From: Bdellovibrio bacteriovorus
GTDB lineage: Bacteria > Bdellovibrionota > Bdellovibrionia > Bdellovibrionales > Bdellovibrionaceae
Assembly: GCF_025558485.1 (NCBI RefSeq)
Contig: NZ_CP102930.1
Location: 992,001 to 1,056,000, forward strand
Direction of reading: 5' to 3'
Length of the DNA: 64,000 nucleotides
Shown: one piece after another, positions 34,444 through 44,394 of the stretch
Position numbering within the stretch: position 1 is the stretch's first letter
Layout of the letters: every line of letters starts with the position of its first letter
Program-made: the position numbers and the translations under genes
Notes under the pieces: model-generated
What the model saw: the letters and a program-made list of their open reading frames with translations, nothing else
Databases searched by the model: none
Told to the model about the DNA's origin: nothing

Positions 34444-35631
34444 CTAGTGACCCCAACGATAGCCCAGAGAAAGCATATAGAAGGCGTTTGTCACACTGAC
34501 ATTGTTTGGAGTCAGACCTGTACTTGGGTCTGGAATGCCTGTTGCGCCGTCAAAGATATTTCGTTCAACACTGACACCCAGGTTCCAAATCATCTGACTT
34601 TCACGCGTAAACTTCCATTCCCCGCCGACATCCAGGCCGACACGCACACTTTCTTCAAAAGCGCCGGATTCGATAGCAACACCCGTTTCTGATTCCGAAT
34701 GCTGCAAACGCGGGAAGAATGATCCCCCCACCGTCCAGGCATAGTCTGCGGACGTCGGGATGCGTCCCTTCAACCCCAAACCCAACCCTTGCGTTTTCAA
34801 ACGCGCCCGGGATGTGTTATCTGTTGGAACCGTCATTTTGCTGTCACTCAAAAGCACTGAAAACTCCAAAGAGTTTGCCTTGCGGGAAACACCAAAGAAC
34901 TTACGGAAGTTCACCCCTAGATCCACCATTTCATATTTGGCCGGAACACGGGACTGATCCGCAGCCACAGAATCCACATCAGCGGCGAAAGAGAATAGAA
35001 TACGACCACTGACACCAATCAACGGCGTAAACCAAACATTCGCACGAATGTTCAGAGCATTGAAGAAGCTTTGATATTCACGGAAGCCATAGTTGGATTG
35101 CGAATCATTGTAAGCCACCACTGGCATAACATCCAATTCAAGACGATTGTTGCGGATATCATCAGGATGGATCTGCTCGCGATAGAATTCATAGATCTTG
35201 CCAGCTTTATTTGAAAACAAGCTTTCTGCCTGCTCACCAATCCCCGGCTCCTGGACTTCTGACGAGTCAGTATCCACGGCCTTTTCCACAGTCGGCTTTG
35301 CCGGAGTCACTGGCGCCACTGCCGTAGCCTCGGCGGCTTTCTGTTCTTCTATTTTCTTTTGTTCGGCGGCCGCTTTTTCTGCAGCCTTCTTAGCTTCGGC
35401 TTCTTTGCGAGCTTTTTCTTCCGCCTCAAGCTCACTGGCTTTCAGAGTGCGAACAGCCATACCGTCGGAGTCTGTTACAACAGGCGCGGTTTCGGAGGCC
35501 GGTCTTCGTTGATTTGACTTGCGCACTTCATAACGTCCTGAAGAAAAACCTTCCAGACCCACTTGGGCAGAAGACTCAGAGGCCAGGGATAAAAGAGCTG
35601 CAAAAATCAAAAAAGAAAATGAAGACTTCAT
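34444..35631 (-). CDS. Exported protein with Ala/Glu/Lys coiled coil and outer-membrane beta-barrel
   Basis: 395 residues. Signal peptide to about residue 22; a polar stretch; a TolA-like Ala/Glu/Lys-rich coiled coil (KARKEAEAKKAAEKAAAEQK, about 70-105); then a C-terminal beta-rich region (about 160-395) with alternating hydrophobic residues and terminal LSLGYRWGH, typical of a beta-barrel. The helical segment could reach through the periplasm or form a trimeric stalk. It diverges from another outer-membrane protein gene with a shared 77-base promoter gap. Confidence 0.68.
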   Translation of the reverse strand: MKSSFSFLIFAALLSLASESSAQVGLEGFSSGRYEVRKSNQRRPASETAPVVTDSDGMAVRTLKASELEAEEKARKEAEAKKAAEKAAAEQKKIEEQKAAEATAVAPVTPAKPTVEKAVDTDSSEVQEPGIGEQAESLFSNKAGKIYEFYREQIHPDDIRNNRLELDVMPVVAYNDSQSNYGFREYQSFFNALNIRANVWFTPLIGVSGRILFSFAADVDSVAADQSRVPAKYEMVDLGVNFRKFFGVSRKANSLEFSVLLSDSKMTVPTDNTSRARLKTQGLGLGLKGRIPTSADYAWTVGGSFFPRLQHSESETGVAIESGAFEESVRVGLDVGGEWKFTRESQMIWNLGVSVERNIFDGATGIPDPSTGLTPNNVSVTNAFYMLSLGYRWGH

Positions 35632-35662
35632 AAGAAATCTTTCGGCTTTCGGTCCGTATTAC

Positions 35663-35672
35663 TTGACGTCAA
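35663..35672. promoter_or_regulatory. Palindrome TTGACGTCAA in a divergent promoter gap
   Basis: A perfect 10-bp palindrome between two divergent outer-membrane protein genes, next to a second TTGAC (35674-35678). It could be an operator, or a -35 element on each strand. Only the sequence symmetry supports it. Confidence 0.35.
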
Positions 35673-35708
35673 ATTGACCTGTTTTCAGAGGCAGTGCAGA
35701 ATAAAAAC

Positions 35709-37307
35709 ATGAAATCATTCTTGCTGAGTTCTCTCTTCGTCGCGTCCTGTTTCATTTCAATCTGCCCGACGGCACAGGCCCAGACCAATGCCCAGAACAC
35801 ATATGTCAGCGCAGCGGACCAAGATCTTGCCATCAAATCCATCGTGCTTGTTCCCACAACTGACAATGTGGGTGGCATCTACGCAAAGCCCGCAGAAGAA
35901 GAACTGCGTGGACTTCTAAATGATGACAAACAGTGGTCGCTTGCCAATTTTCCAAAAGATCTAAGAATCAAATCAGAAACTTTGGATGAAAACCCATCCG
36001 ACGTACAACAAATTCTGCAAAGCACTCAGAGTGAGGCTGCGCTTACTTCCAAGATCATTCGCGGACCTCGCGGTATTTCCATCACATTGACACTTTTTGT
36101 GGGTCGTGAAGGTCTGCCATTGCTACAGGAGTCTTTAACCGATTACAAAGGTTTTGAAACAGCTGAAATCCGCAACGAAGTTCGCCGTCTGTTTGAAAAC
36201 TTAAAATACCGCATGCCTTTCCGCGCGACGATCTTAAGCCGTCGTGGTCAGCAGGTGACTTTGAATCTGGGCAGCAACTATGGCTTAAAGCCCGAAAGCC
36301 GCGTGTCCGTGGTTCAGATCATCAAGGTCAATCGCCATCCCAAACTGAACTTTATGGTCAGCACCGAAAAAGAAGTTCTGGGCCGAGTAAAGCTTTTCAA
36401 GGTGGAACCTTATCTAAGCTTTGGCTATATCGAGATGGAAAAAGACCCAGGCGTCATTTCCGTTGGTTCCAAGGTCATGCCGGACGAGTTCGTAAAATAC
36501 TCAACACCGATCACCACACCTTCAGGAAAGATTCTGCAGGACATCAGCACACGTCCAGATAAAGATGTGGCCTTCGGCGAAGACCCGCAGGAATGGCTGC
36601 CTACGATGCCTCCGCAGTTCGGAAAAATCGAATTGATGGCCGGCCTTGGTAACTACACCCAGAATACCAGCCTTGTCACAGCAGGCTCCGTCAGCGGCAG
36701 CAACAACCTGACACCAAATATTTTAGTTCGCGGTGAACTGTGGCTGAACCCGGAATGGTATCTGGGTATTCAGTTGCGACAATCCGTATTTTCCATAGAC
36801 AACAATCAAACCGGCTCCTCCCCGGGTTCTTTAAATATGTCAGTCGGGCAGTACGGTGTTTCTGCGGGATACAATTTCCTGCTAACCAGCGACTTCTTTG
36901 GTCCAAAGCTGCAAGTCGGTGCGGGTTACAACACCACTAAGTTCTCGGTGGATAATAGCACCCCAACAACCTTTACATCGATGGACTATAGCGGTTTCCT
37001 GATCAGTTTAGCCGGTCAGTTCCCCCTGTCTGAAGAGCTTCCTGTGGACATTGGCGGGCGTTTTGATTTCTATATGAATCCAAACGTCAGTGAAAGCAAA
37101 GACAGCGGGTCTTCCTCTGACAGCAAGATCAACTCATTCAGTTTCTTTGTCGATTATCGCATGAAAACAAGATTTAAAATTCGCGGGGAGCTGATGCTGG
37201 AAAATTACAGCACGGATTTCTCCGGAACCGGTCAGCGTGCGGACCCGGCGACCAGCACCAGTCACAAGATGACGACCCTGTTCGGTGGGGTTCAGTATCT
37301 ATTCTAA
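35709..37307 (+). CDS. Outer-membrane protein with C-terminal beta-barrel
   Basis: 532 residues from the ATG at 35709; a GTG five codons earlier has no better ribosome site. Signal peptide MKSFLLSSLFVASCFISICP then TAQAQ. Residues 30-275 form a soluble domain (LAIKSIVLVPTTDNVGGIYA; FRATILSRRGQQVTLNLGSN, recalling FlgT-like or SH3-like folds). From about residue 300 there are regular amphipathic strands (GELWLNPEWYLGIQLRQSVF) ending in FGGVQYLF, a terminal Phe typical of BAM substrates. Function unknown. A bidirectional terminator separates it from groEL. Confidence 0.7.
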   Translation: MKSFLLSSLFVASCFISICPTAQAQTNAQNTYVSAADQDLAIKSIVLVPTTDNVGGIYAKPAEEELRGLLNDDKQWSLANFPKDLRIKSETLDENPSDVQQILQSTQSEAALTSKIIRGPRGISITLTLFVGREGLPLLQESLTDYKGFETAEIRNEVRRLFENLKYRMPFRATILSRRGQQVTLNLGSNYGLKPESRVSVVQIIKVNRHPKLNFMVSTEKEVLGRVKLFKVEPYLSFGYIEMEKDPGVISVGSKVMPDEFVKYSTPITTPSGKILQDISTRPDKDVAFGEDPQEWLPTMPPQFGKIELMAGLGNYTQNTSLVTAGSVSGSNNLTPNILVRGELWLNPEWYLGIQLRQSVFSIDNNQTGSSPGSLNMSVGQYGVSAGYNFLLTSDFFGPKLQVGAGYNTTKFSVDNSTPTTFTSMDYSGFLISLAGQFPLSEELPVDIGGRFDFYMNPNVSESKDSGSSSDSKINSFSFFVDYRMKTRFKIRGELMLENYSTDFSGTGQRADPATSTSHKMTTLFGGVQYLF

Positions 37308-37330
37308 GAGTTAAGTTATTAGAAAATAAA

Positions 37331-37362
37331 AAAGCCTGGGTTTTAAAGCCCAGGCTTTTTGC
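37331..37362. terminator. Bidirectional intrinsic terminator
   Basis: Stem AAAGCCTGGG (37331-37340) / CCCAGGCTTT (37349-37358), 8-base loop, with A and T runs on both sides. It would end groEL leftward and the outer-membrane protein gene rightward. Confidence 0.9.
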
Positions 37363-37390
37363 GTTTAAGCAGTATTCAGTAGTCAGAAGA

Positions 37391-39043
<1,653 letters not shown>

Positions 39044-39056
39044 TTAAGTCTGATTC

Positions 39057-39075
39057 ACTCCAGCGAAGCTGGAGT
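39057..39075 (-). other. Hairpin in the groES-groEL gap
   Basis: Perfect 8-bp inverted repeat ACTCCAGC / GCTGGAGT around a 3-base loop, in the transcribed gap between groES and groEL. There is no T run, so termination is unlikely; it may be an mRNA processing or stability element that sets the GroES:GroEL ratio. Confidence 0.5.
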
Positions 39076-39085
39076 AGATAATGAT

Positions 39086-39388
39086 TTAGTTGAATACGCC
39101 CAGGATGTCTTCTTCACGCATCATCAGGTATTCTGCGCCATCCAGTTTCAATTCAGTTCCAGCGTATTTGCCGAAAAGAACTTTATCGCCGACTTTAACT
39201 TCCAAAGGCAAAACTTTGCCGTCTTCAGTTACGCGACCTTTACCAGTAGCGATGATCTCGCCTTTTTGTGGTTTTTCTTTTGCAGTATCAGGGATGAAAA
39301 GACCGCCAGCGGTTTTTTCTTCTTCCGCCATTCTGCGAACTAGAATTCTGTCGTGAAGTGGACGAACGCCAATTTCGTTCTTAGCCAT
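39086..39388 (-). CDS. groES: Co-chaperonin GroES
   Basis: 100-residue lid of the GroEL chamber. Typical sequence: [20 protein letters not shown], the mobile loop [18 protein letters not shown], and the C-terminal [20 protein letters not shown] lies six bases before the ATG. Confidence 0.98.
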   Translation of the reverse strand: MAKNEIGVRPLHDRILVRRMAEEEKTAGGLFIPDTAKEKPQKGEIIATGKGRVTEDGKVLPLEVKVGDKVLFGKYAGTELKLDGAEYLMMREEDILGVFN

Positions 39389-39427
39389 ACTATGCCTCCG
39401 TTTTTAATGAAAAACTGTACGGAAGCT

Positions 39428-39455
39428 AATATGAATCGCCTCTGAAAAGAGTCAA
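39428..39455 (-). promoter_or_regulatory. Candidate promoter of groES-groEL
   Basis: On the minus strand TTGACT (39455-39450) and CATATT (39433-39428) are spaced 16 bases, a vegetative sigma-factor-like promoter 40 bases before groES. No CIRCE inverted repeat was found between it and the gene, so HrcA control is not indicated. Confidence 0.5.
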
Positions 39456-39536
39456 GGTCGGGTGCCGCAAAAACTTGATGCTGCGGCGCTTAAGAAATGG
39501 TCTGAAGATTATAGTTTTATAAGGATTTACAAAGAC

Positions 39537-40043
39537 TTATTTGATGCCATCTTTGGACAAGTTATTCGCACTCACCGGCAGATCTGCGGAATGAGCCCCG
39601 AAAACTGAGTTCGCATAGGCCGTCATCAGCTCCGCCACCTCTTCAGGGGATAGTTTGCCAGCCACTTCATTGAAAGCCGTCTTTTTGTCCTGAACCTTGG
39701 TGAGATAGCCCACGAAATAATCCGTCACAGACAGATCCTTGGCCACTTCCAGGTCATAAGCCTCCTCACGAAGCTCTCTTTCCAGCTTTTCCACGGACAT
39801 ATCCTGAGTGGAGACCGCCTCCAACCCGCCTCTGTGAAGCATATTAGGATCGGTGCCGTTTGCCAGGCTGCGGCCGGACTTTTTAAGGTCGATCTGGGCT
39901 TTCAGAGTCATGACTTTGTTCTGAGCGGTCTGAACGCGTTCTGTTTTCCATTCTCGATAGCTCTTAACGTCTGCGCCGGCCTTCATGGTGAAAGCTGTAA
40001 AGCCCCAAAAGGCGATAAGTGGGAGATATTTAATAAGGCGCAT
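39537..40043 (-). CDS. Exported protein of unknown function
   Basis: 168 residues with a signal peptide (YLPLIAFWGFTAFTMKAGA) and a helical, charged mature part with heptad-like spacing (VEKLERELREEAYDLEVAKD), likely coiled coil. GGAGG lies 4 bases upstream of the ATG. No family recognised. Separated by 191 bases from the next leftward gene, in which no further gene was seen. Confidence 0.65.
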   Translation of the reverse strand: MRLIKYLPLIAFWGFTAFTMKAGADVKSYREWKTERVQTAQNKVMTLKAQIDLKKSGRSLANGTDPNMLHRGGLEAVSTQDMSVEKLERELREEAYDLEVAKDLSVTDYFVGYLTKVQDKKTAFNEVAGKLSPEEVAELMTAYANSVFGAHSADLPVSANNLSKDGIK

Positions 40044-40234
40044 GAGTCCTCCAGCAGACGTCCAGTAAACCTAATCCGAAGATCCGATAATACAAAGCTT
40101 GTGCCTTGGGGAAAGATGGCTCATTTGCAATATAAACGATTTGGACCCCGAAACGGAGCCCAATTGGGTCACTTTGAGACAAATAGGGCTTTACAGGAAA
40201 ATGCTACAAAAGGCCCCCAAAAAAGGCTCTCGGC

Positions 40235-41344
40235 CTAGAGTGGCTTGATCAGCTTAACCAGATCATTTTGCAGGGCCTGCGCCTTTTTATCAATGGACTT
40301 GGAAAAGTTCGGGGTTGTCAGACGGAAAACCAAAACCGCCATCACAAAGGCGGACCTGTCCTTATAATTTTGGGCAAGTTCGCGCTTGGCCTTTAATAGC
40401 TCTTCATCTTTTTGCAGGGTCGCTATCAGTTCATTGGCCTTGCTGTCTTTAAGCAGATCCTTGGCCGCTTTTACACCCTGATCACGCAGCTTCAGCTCTT
40501 CGTAAAAAGACTTCAGATATTTTGCATCCTGCTCCGCAACGGCCTTACCCACAGTCACAGCAGGATTTTTCGCCCCTTTGATTTGGTCTATCACCGCCGC
40601 CACAGGTTTGGCGCCTTCGTTCCAATCAAAAGTACCGTGGCCATCTGGGTATAGCAGCTGAATCAGACCAAAGAATCCGAACAGCGTTTTTTCCTCGGTG
40701 CTTTCCTCAAGCTCTTCTTTATTAAATTCAAATTTTCCTGATTTCAGCTCTGGCAGCAGCAACGCTCCGGTCAAAACCATCTCAAAACGGAAGTCTTTTT
40801 CCAAATGGGCAGAAGGGCTCCAGTTCTGAATATTACGCTTAAGTTCGGAAAGCTTCGCACGATCATCATCACTCATGTTTTCTTTGGAAAGCTTCGCCAT
40901 TTCCGTCAGCGTGTCCTTAAAAAGCAGCATGCCGATCTGACCGGTAATCACCGGCATTTCACAGTTACCAAAATTCCACCAAAGATCTGCAAGCTTCAGG
41001 GTTTGTTCCCAGGATTTTGCCGCGACAGCATCCGCGTTCATCTTCTTCGCAATTTCCAACAGACCCGTCATTGGCAACAGCCCGGACACGGTCGTGGAAT
41101 GAAAAGCGGAGCATGTTGTAAAATCACCCTCATTGGCTAAAGTCAGCAGCGATTGTTCCGGGTTTTCAGAAGACAGGGCTTTTTCCATGCGCAAATAGAG
41201 GTCTTTGTCGTTAGCCGCTGGAATTTCAAATTTGGCGGCTTTTTTCAGATGTGAATTAATACCCGCAAGGGATTCCTGAAAAGAGGGGGCAGAAGCAAGA
41301 ACTTGGAAGGGAAGAATCAACGCACTGAAAATCCAAAACTTCAC
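40235..41344 (-). CDS. Exported helical protein of unknown function
   Basis: 369 residues beginning with GTG, supported by AGGAG six bases upstream. Signal peptide MKFWIFSALILPFQVLASA; the mature protein is mostly helical, with two Cys around residues 77 and 123 (FTTCSAFHS, NFGNCEMPV) that could pair. No catalytic motif or family recognised. The layout resembles large periplasmic proteins of unknown role found in predatory bacteria. Confidence 0.65.
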   Translation of the reverse strand: MKFWIFSALILPFQVLASAPSFQESLAGINSHLKKAAKFEIPAANDKDLYLRMEKALSSENPEQSLLTLANEGDFTTCSAFHSTTVSGLLPMTGLLEIAKKMNADAVAAKSWEQTLKLADLWWNFGNCEMPVITGQIGMLLFKDTLTEMAKLSKENMSDDDRAKLSELKRNIQNWSPSAHLEKDFRFEMVLTGALLLPELKSGKFEFNKEELEESTEEKTLFGFFGLIQLLYPDGHGTFDWNEGAKPVAAVIDQIKGAKNPAVTVGKAVAEQDAKYLKSFYEELKLRDQGVKAAKDLLKDSKANELIATLQKDEELLKAKRELAQNYKDRSAFVMAVLVFRLTTPNFSKSIDKKAQALQNDLVKLIKPL

Positions 41345-41401
41345 GGCAAACTCCTATTTCAGAGTTTTATGCTATCGAACTTTCGGGGGCTTAAAAATAA
41401 A

Positions 41402-41428
41402 AAAACCAAGCCTTACGGACTTGGTTTT
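41402..41428. terminator. Intrinsic terminator
   Basis: AAAACCAAG (41402-41410) / CTTGGTTTT (41420-41428) with a 9-base loop and T-rich ends on both strands. On the minus strand it would end the tRNA-Asn transcript. Confidence 0.75.
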
Positions 41429-41454
41429 CTTAATCACATTTATTTGAAAATAAA

Positions 41455-41530
41455 TGGCTCAGAAGGAGGGACTCGAACCCCCGACCCAGCGGTTAACAGC
41501 CGCTTGCTCTACCGACTGAGCTACTTCTGA
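41455..41530 (-). tRNA. tRNA-Asn(GUU)
   Basis: 76 nucleotides including an encoded CCA. Acceptor stem TCAGAAG / CTTCTGA, discriminator G, anticodon loop CTGTTAA in the stem AGCGG/CCGCT, T-arm GGTTCGAGTCC. Confidence 0.95.
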
Positions 41531-41587
41531 ACTCGGTGAAGGGCTAAATTAGCGGCTTTGGCCTGTTCTTGTCAAACAGAAATAATC

Positions 41588-42043
41588 TTAAGGGACTGCA
41601 AGCCTATCCAAAGCCTTGGAAAGCATGGGTGAGCTAAAAGGCATCCCTTTAACGCGGAAAACCGGCTTCCCAGCCACCCCCTCCAGAATCACGATTTCAG
41701 ATTCAGCAATCCCATGGGCAGCCAAAACCTTATGATAAGAGCCTTCCTCAATACCTTCGCTGGAAAAAGCCCCCATCATAATTTCGCACACCGCGCTGAT
41801 GTCGGCCGGAGCTTCCAAGGTCTTCAAGATCGAGCCGTCTTGAGCAAAAACATCCACCCTGGTGGTCTTTTCCGGGCACCAATTATAAGGCCGATAGTCA
41901 CTGCCGATCAAAATACCCAAGGCACTTTGTGGGTCCGAAAGCTTATCAGCCACACCCCCGGTATTTAAAGCCCGGATGGCGTACAGAACCCCTGCCAAAG
42001 CAATCAGCATCATGGAAATTTTAAGAACAAATGAGATCTTCAT
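41588..42043 (-). CDS. Membrane-anchored protein of unknown function
   Basis: 151 residues. N-terminal membrane anchor or signal (ISFVLKISMMLIALAGVLYA), then a small mixed domain with an isolated pair of Cys (NWCPEKTT, ISAVCEIMM). A GTG directly before the ATG is an alternative start; neither has a strong ribosome site. No family recognised. Lies between two tRNA genes. Confidence 0.6.
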   Translation of the reverse strand: MKISFVLKISMMLIALAGVLYAIRALNTGGVADKLSDPQSALGILIGSDYRPYNWCPEKTTRVDVFAQDGSILKTLEAPADISAVCEIMMGAFSSEGIEEGSYHKVLAAHGIAESEIVILEGVAGKPVFRVKGMPFSSPMLSKALDRLAVP

Positions 42044-42109
42044 CACCCGAATTTAACTCGGCGAGTTGAGACTAGCTAGCTTTAACGTGGGAAGTAAAAG
42101 GAGAAAAAA

Positions 42110-42186
42110 TGGTGCACTCGAGAGGATTCGAACCTCTGACCACTTGATTCGTAGTCAAGTACTCTATCCAGCTGAGCTACGAGTGC
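42110..42186 (-). tRNA. tRNA-Arg(ACG)
   Basis: 77 nucleotides with encoded CCA. Acceptor GCACTCG / CGAGTGC, discriminator A, anticodon loop CTACGAA in stem CTTGA/TCAAG, T-arm GGTTCGAATCC. The first anticodon base would be read as inosine. Confidence 0.95.
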
Positions 42187-42328
42187 ACTGTGAAAGAGAA
42201 GTATAGATAGACTGCGGCCAGGGAAAAATCAAGCATTCTTGATAAAATTACAAAAATGGTCCGGGCAAGCCCTTGATTAAAGCAACCGGCTATGGCAACT
42301 TGGATCCTCAGCTGAAAAAGCCGACCGC

Positions 42329-42421
<93 letters not shown>

Positions 42422-42544
42422 TTAGTCAGTTAGATCAGTCAGAAAAAATCAAATTTAAAAATAAATAAAATCAAAGAGTTAGGCCGGATGAGGTTTTCTC
42501 TTTCACTTTGTTATATCCCGAAAAAACCCGCAAAATAACGGGTG

Positions 42545-42578
42545 TTGTAGTTGGTTTGTAGTTGTTGCTGTAGTTGGT
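42545..42578 (+). repeat. Three tandem copies of [TC]TGTAGTTGKT
   Basis: TTGTAGTTGGT (42545), TTGTAGTTGTT (42556) and CTGTAGTTGGT (42568) recur every 11-12 bases, one helical turn, between the left attachment repeat and the first island gene. This resembles arm-type integrase or other protein binding sites. A shorter pair, GTAACCCA at 49809 and 49820, also 11 bases apart, lies at the right end. Function is inferred. Confidence 0.5.
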
Positions 42579-42582
42579 ACTT

Positions 42583-44394
42583 TCAGCTTTTAAGCGCTAA
42601 TTTCAAATTCTTCTCGTAAACTCTTTTTAAAATTTCCCATATGTACTGCCTATTCAGGTTGTCTTTATTCATTAACCAAGACGATACAGAGAAAATATTG
42701 TGGTAATACTGCTGCTCAGCAAGCTGACGATGATGATTAGGAAAACCATTAAGATAAGCTTCTCGAATTAATGAGATGATATAGTTTACCCTTGATAGGT
42801 CACCTTCAGAATCTAACGATAGCAATTCAGAAAAGTTATCAAAATATTCGTCGTCCATCTTTACCAGGTCTTTTATCCGATAATCTTTTCCTAAGAAGCC
42901 GTACCGTATTGAGCACTCAAGTGCGGCATGGTCAATTCCCATCGGATATTGACCGGTCCTACCAAAATCAATAAAGAAGACATCTTGTTTCGACTCAATG
43001 GCATCTACTCTGATATTTTCGATGTGGAAGTCGCCATGGGATATACAGTAAATGACGTCATATCGTTTTCTAAAATATTCTTTTAATATTTCAAAGTCGA
43101 AAACATCGTCATAATTATACTTTTTTTGAAACTCAACAATCCGGTCAAAACTCTCGATTTTGTAATCTAGTTTTCTATAGGAGTCAAAAAGCGCTTCGTT
43201 CTTAGACGAGAATGTCTTCGCCCAACTTGTTATCAGACTATGTTCAAATATTTTCGAGACAATACTCTTCATTTCACCTTTGGATTTAGCACCCTTTAAG
43301 GAGGAACCTAAAGAGACCGAATCGCCTGTGGAGTTTTTAGAAGCGTACGGGTATTTTATCGCCTCCCACTCTCCGTACTCAAATCTCTGGGCTTGCAAAA
43401 CCGTTCCGTCAGCAAGAGGGATATTCTCAATATGGTTTTGAAAATTCTTAAACTCCTCACGAATCGTATCCCATGACTTATCCTTTCTATCGATTTTTAA
43501 AACAAATTTCTTTCTCGCATGCCCATTCCCAACGCTAGACACCTCTAGTACCAAAGCACCAGTGTATCCACCATGTAAGACCTTGTAAGTAAGAAAACCT
43601 GTCGGACTACCTACAGCTGTACGAATAAGCCTTTCTTGGTCTACCAATAAATGCATGTTCACAATAGGGAAGTCGTAACTAATCTCGAGATACGCACTCA
43701 TCTCGTCGGCAAAATATGTTTCGCCTCTCCAATAAGAGTCCCTTCTTTCAAATGCCTTAAAATCAAGATGCTTAAGATTTTTTATCTTTTTTATCTTCTC
43801 TATAGCTTCTTGATTTCCCTTTTTATCATGGGGCCATAGCAAGATAAAAATATATGCATTAACACTCTCGATATCTGTAGGTAAATTATCGCAGGACCTA
43901 AAAACATGGCGATCATCAGCAAAATATGTATTCATGTAATCTACCGAAATCTGACTACAGCAGATAAAGATGGAACTAAACGCGTCTATCTGAATTCCGC
44001 TTTTCAATACGACTGGAAAAAGAAAAGAGAAATTCTCTTCAATGATCCCCAATTGCCTGGATAAAAAATCATACTCCGCGGCGTCAATAGTGCTACTAGC
44101 TGACTCCTGAAAACTCAAATCGATTGCGTTGATTACAGGAACAATAGGGCTCGAGTTCTCATCAATATTCGGCTCACTATCCCGAATAATCTTAACTTTT
44201 GTTCGTGGTTGTTTCGGGATAATGAGATTGCTCATATCAACGCCAACAGCAAATGATCTGCTCTTTAAAAGAACAAGCAACTTTTCTTTGTTTGCATAAG
44301 TAGAATCAAGATTTAGGATTTCTCGATATATTCCATACAAATCTTCAACGTTTGTTCTGGATTCTCTAATCTTTTGCTCAATCTTCGATTCCAT
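42583..44394 (-). CDS. Kinase/phosphotransferase-like protein with unknown N-terminal half
   Basis: 603 residues from the ATG at 44394; a TTG at 44436 is possible but has no ribosome site. The C-terminal half has the layout of an aminoglycoside-phosphotransferase-like kinase: Gly-rich loop LHGGYTGAL near residue 273, candidate Lys in FVLKIDRK near 297, catalytic loop ISHGDFHIENI near 452, and metal-binding DFGRTG near 475. The N-terminal 250 residues are not recognised. It overlaps the ATPase gene by 17 bases. It could phosphorylate a small molecule or a protein partner in an island-encoded defence response; this is inference. Confidence 0.7.
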   Translation of the reverse strand: MESKIEQKIRESRTNVEDLYGIYREILNLDSTYANKEKLLVLLKSRSFAVGVDMSNLIIPKQPRTKVKIIRDSEPNIDENSSPIVPVINAIDLSFQESASSTIDAAEYDFLSRQLGIIEENFSFLFPVVLKSGIQIDAFSSIFICCSQISVDYMNTYFADDRHVFRSCDNLPTDIESVNAYIFILLWPHDKKGNQEAIEKIKKIKNLKHLDFKAFERRDSYWRGETYFADEMSAYLEISYDFPIVNMHLLVDQERLIRTAVGSPTGFLTYKVLHGGYTGALVLEVSSVGNGHARKKFVLKIDRKDKSWDTIREEFKNFQNHIENIPLADGTVLQAQRFEYGEWEAIKYPYASKNSTGDSVSLGSSLKGAKSKGEMKSIVSKIFEHSLITSWAKTFSSKNEALFDSYRKLDYKIESFDRIVEFQKKYNYDDVFDFEILKEYFRKRYDVIYCISHGDFHIENIRVDAIESKQDVFFIDFGRTGQYPMGIDHAALECSIRYGFLGKDYRIKDLVKMDDEYFDNFSELLSLDSEGDLSRVNYIISLIREAYLNGFPNHHRQLAEQQYYHNIFSVSSWLMNKDNLNRQYIWEILKRVYEKNLKLALKS

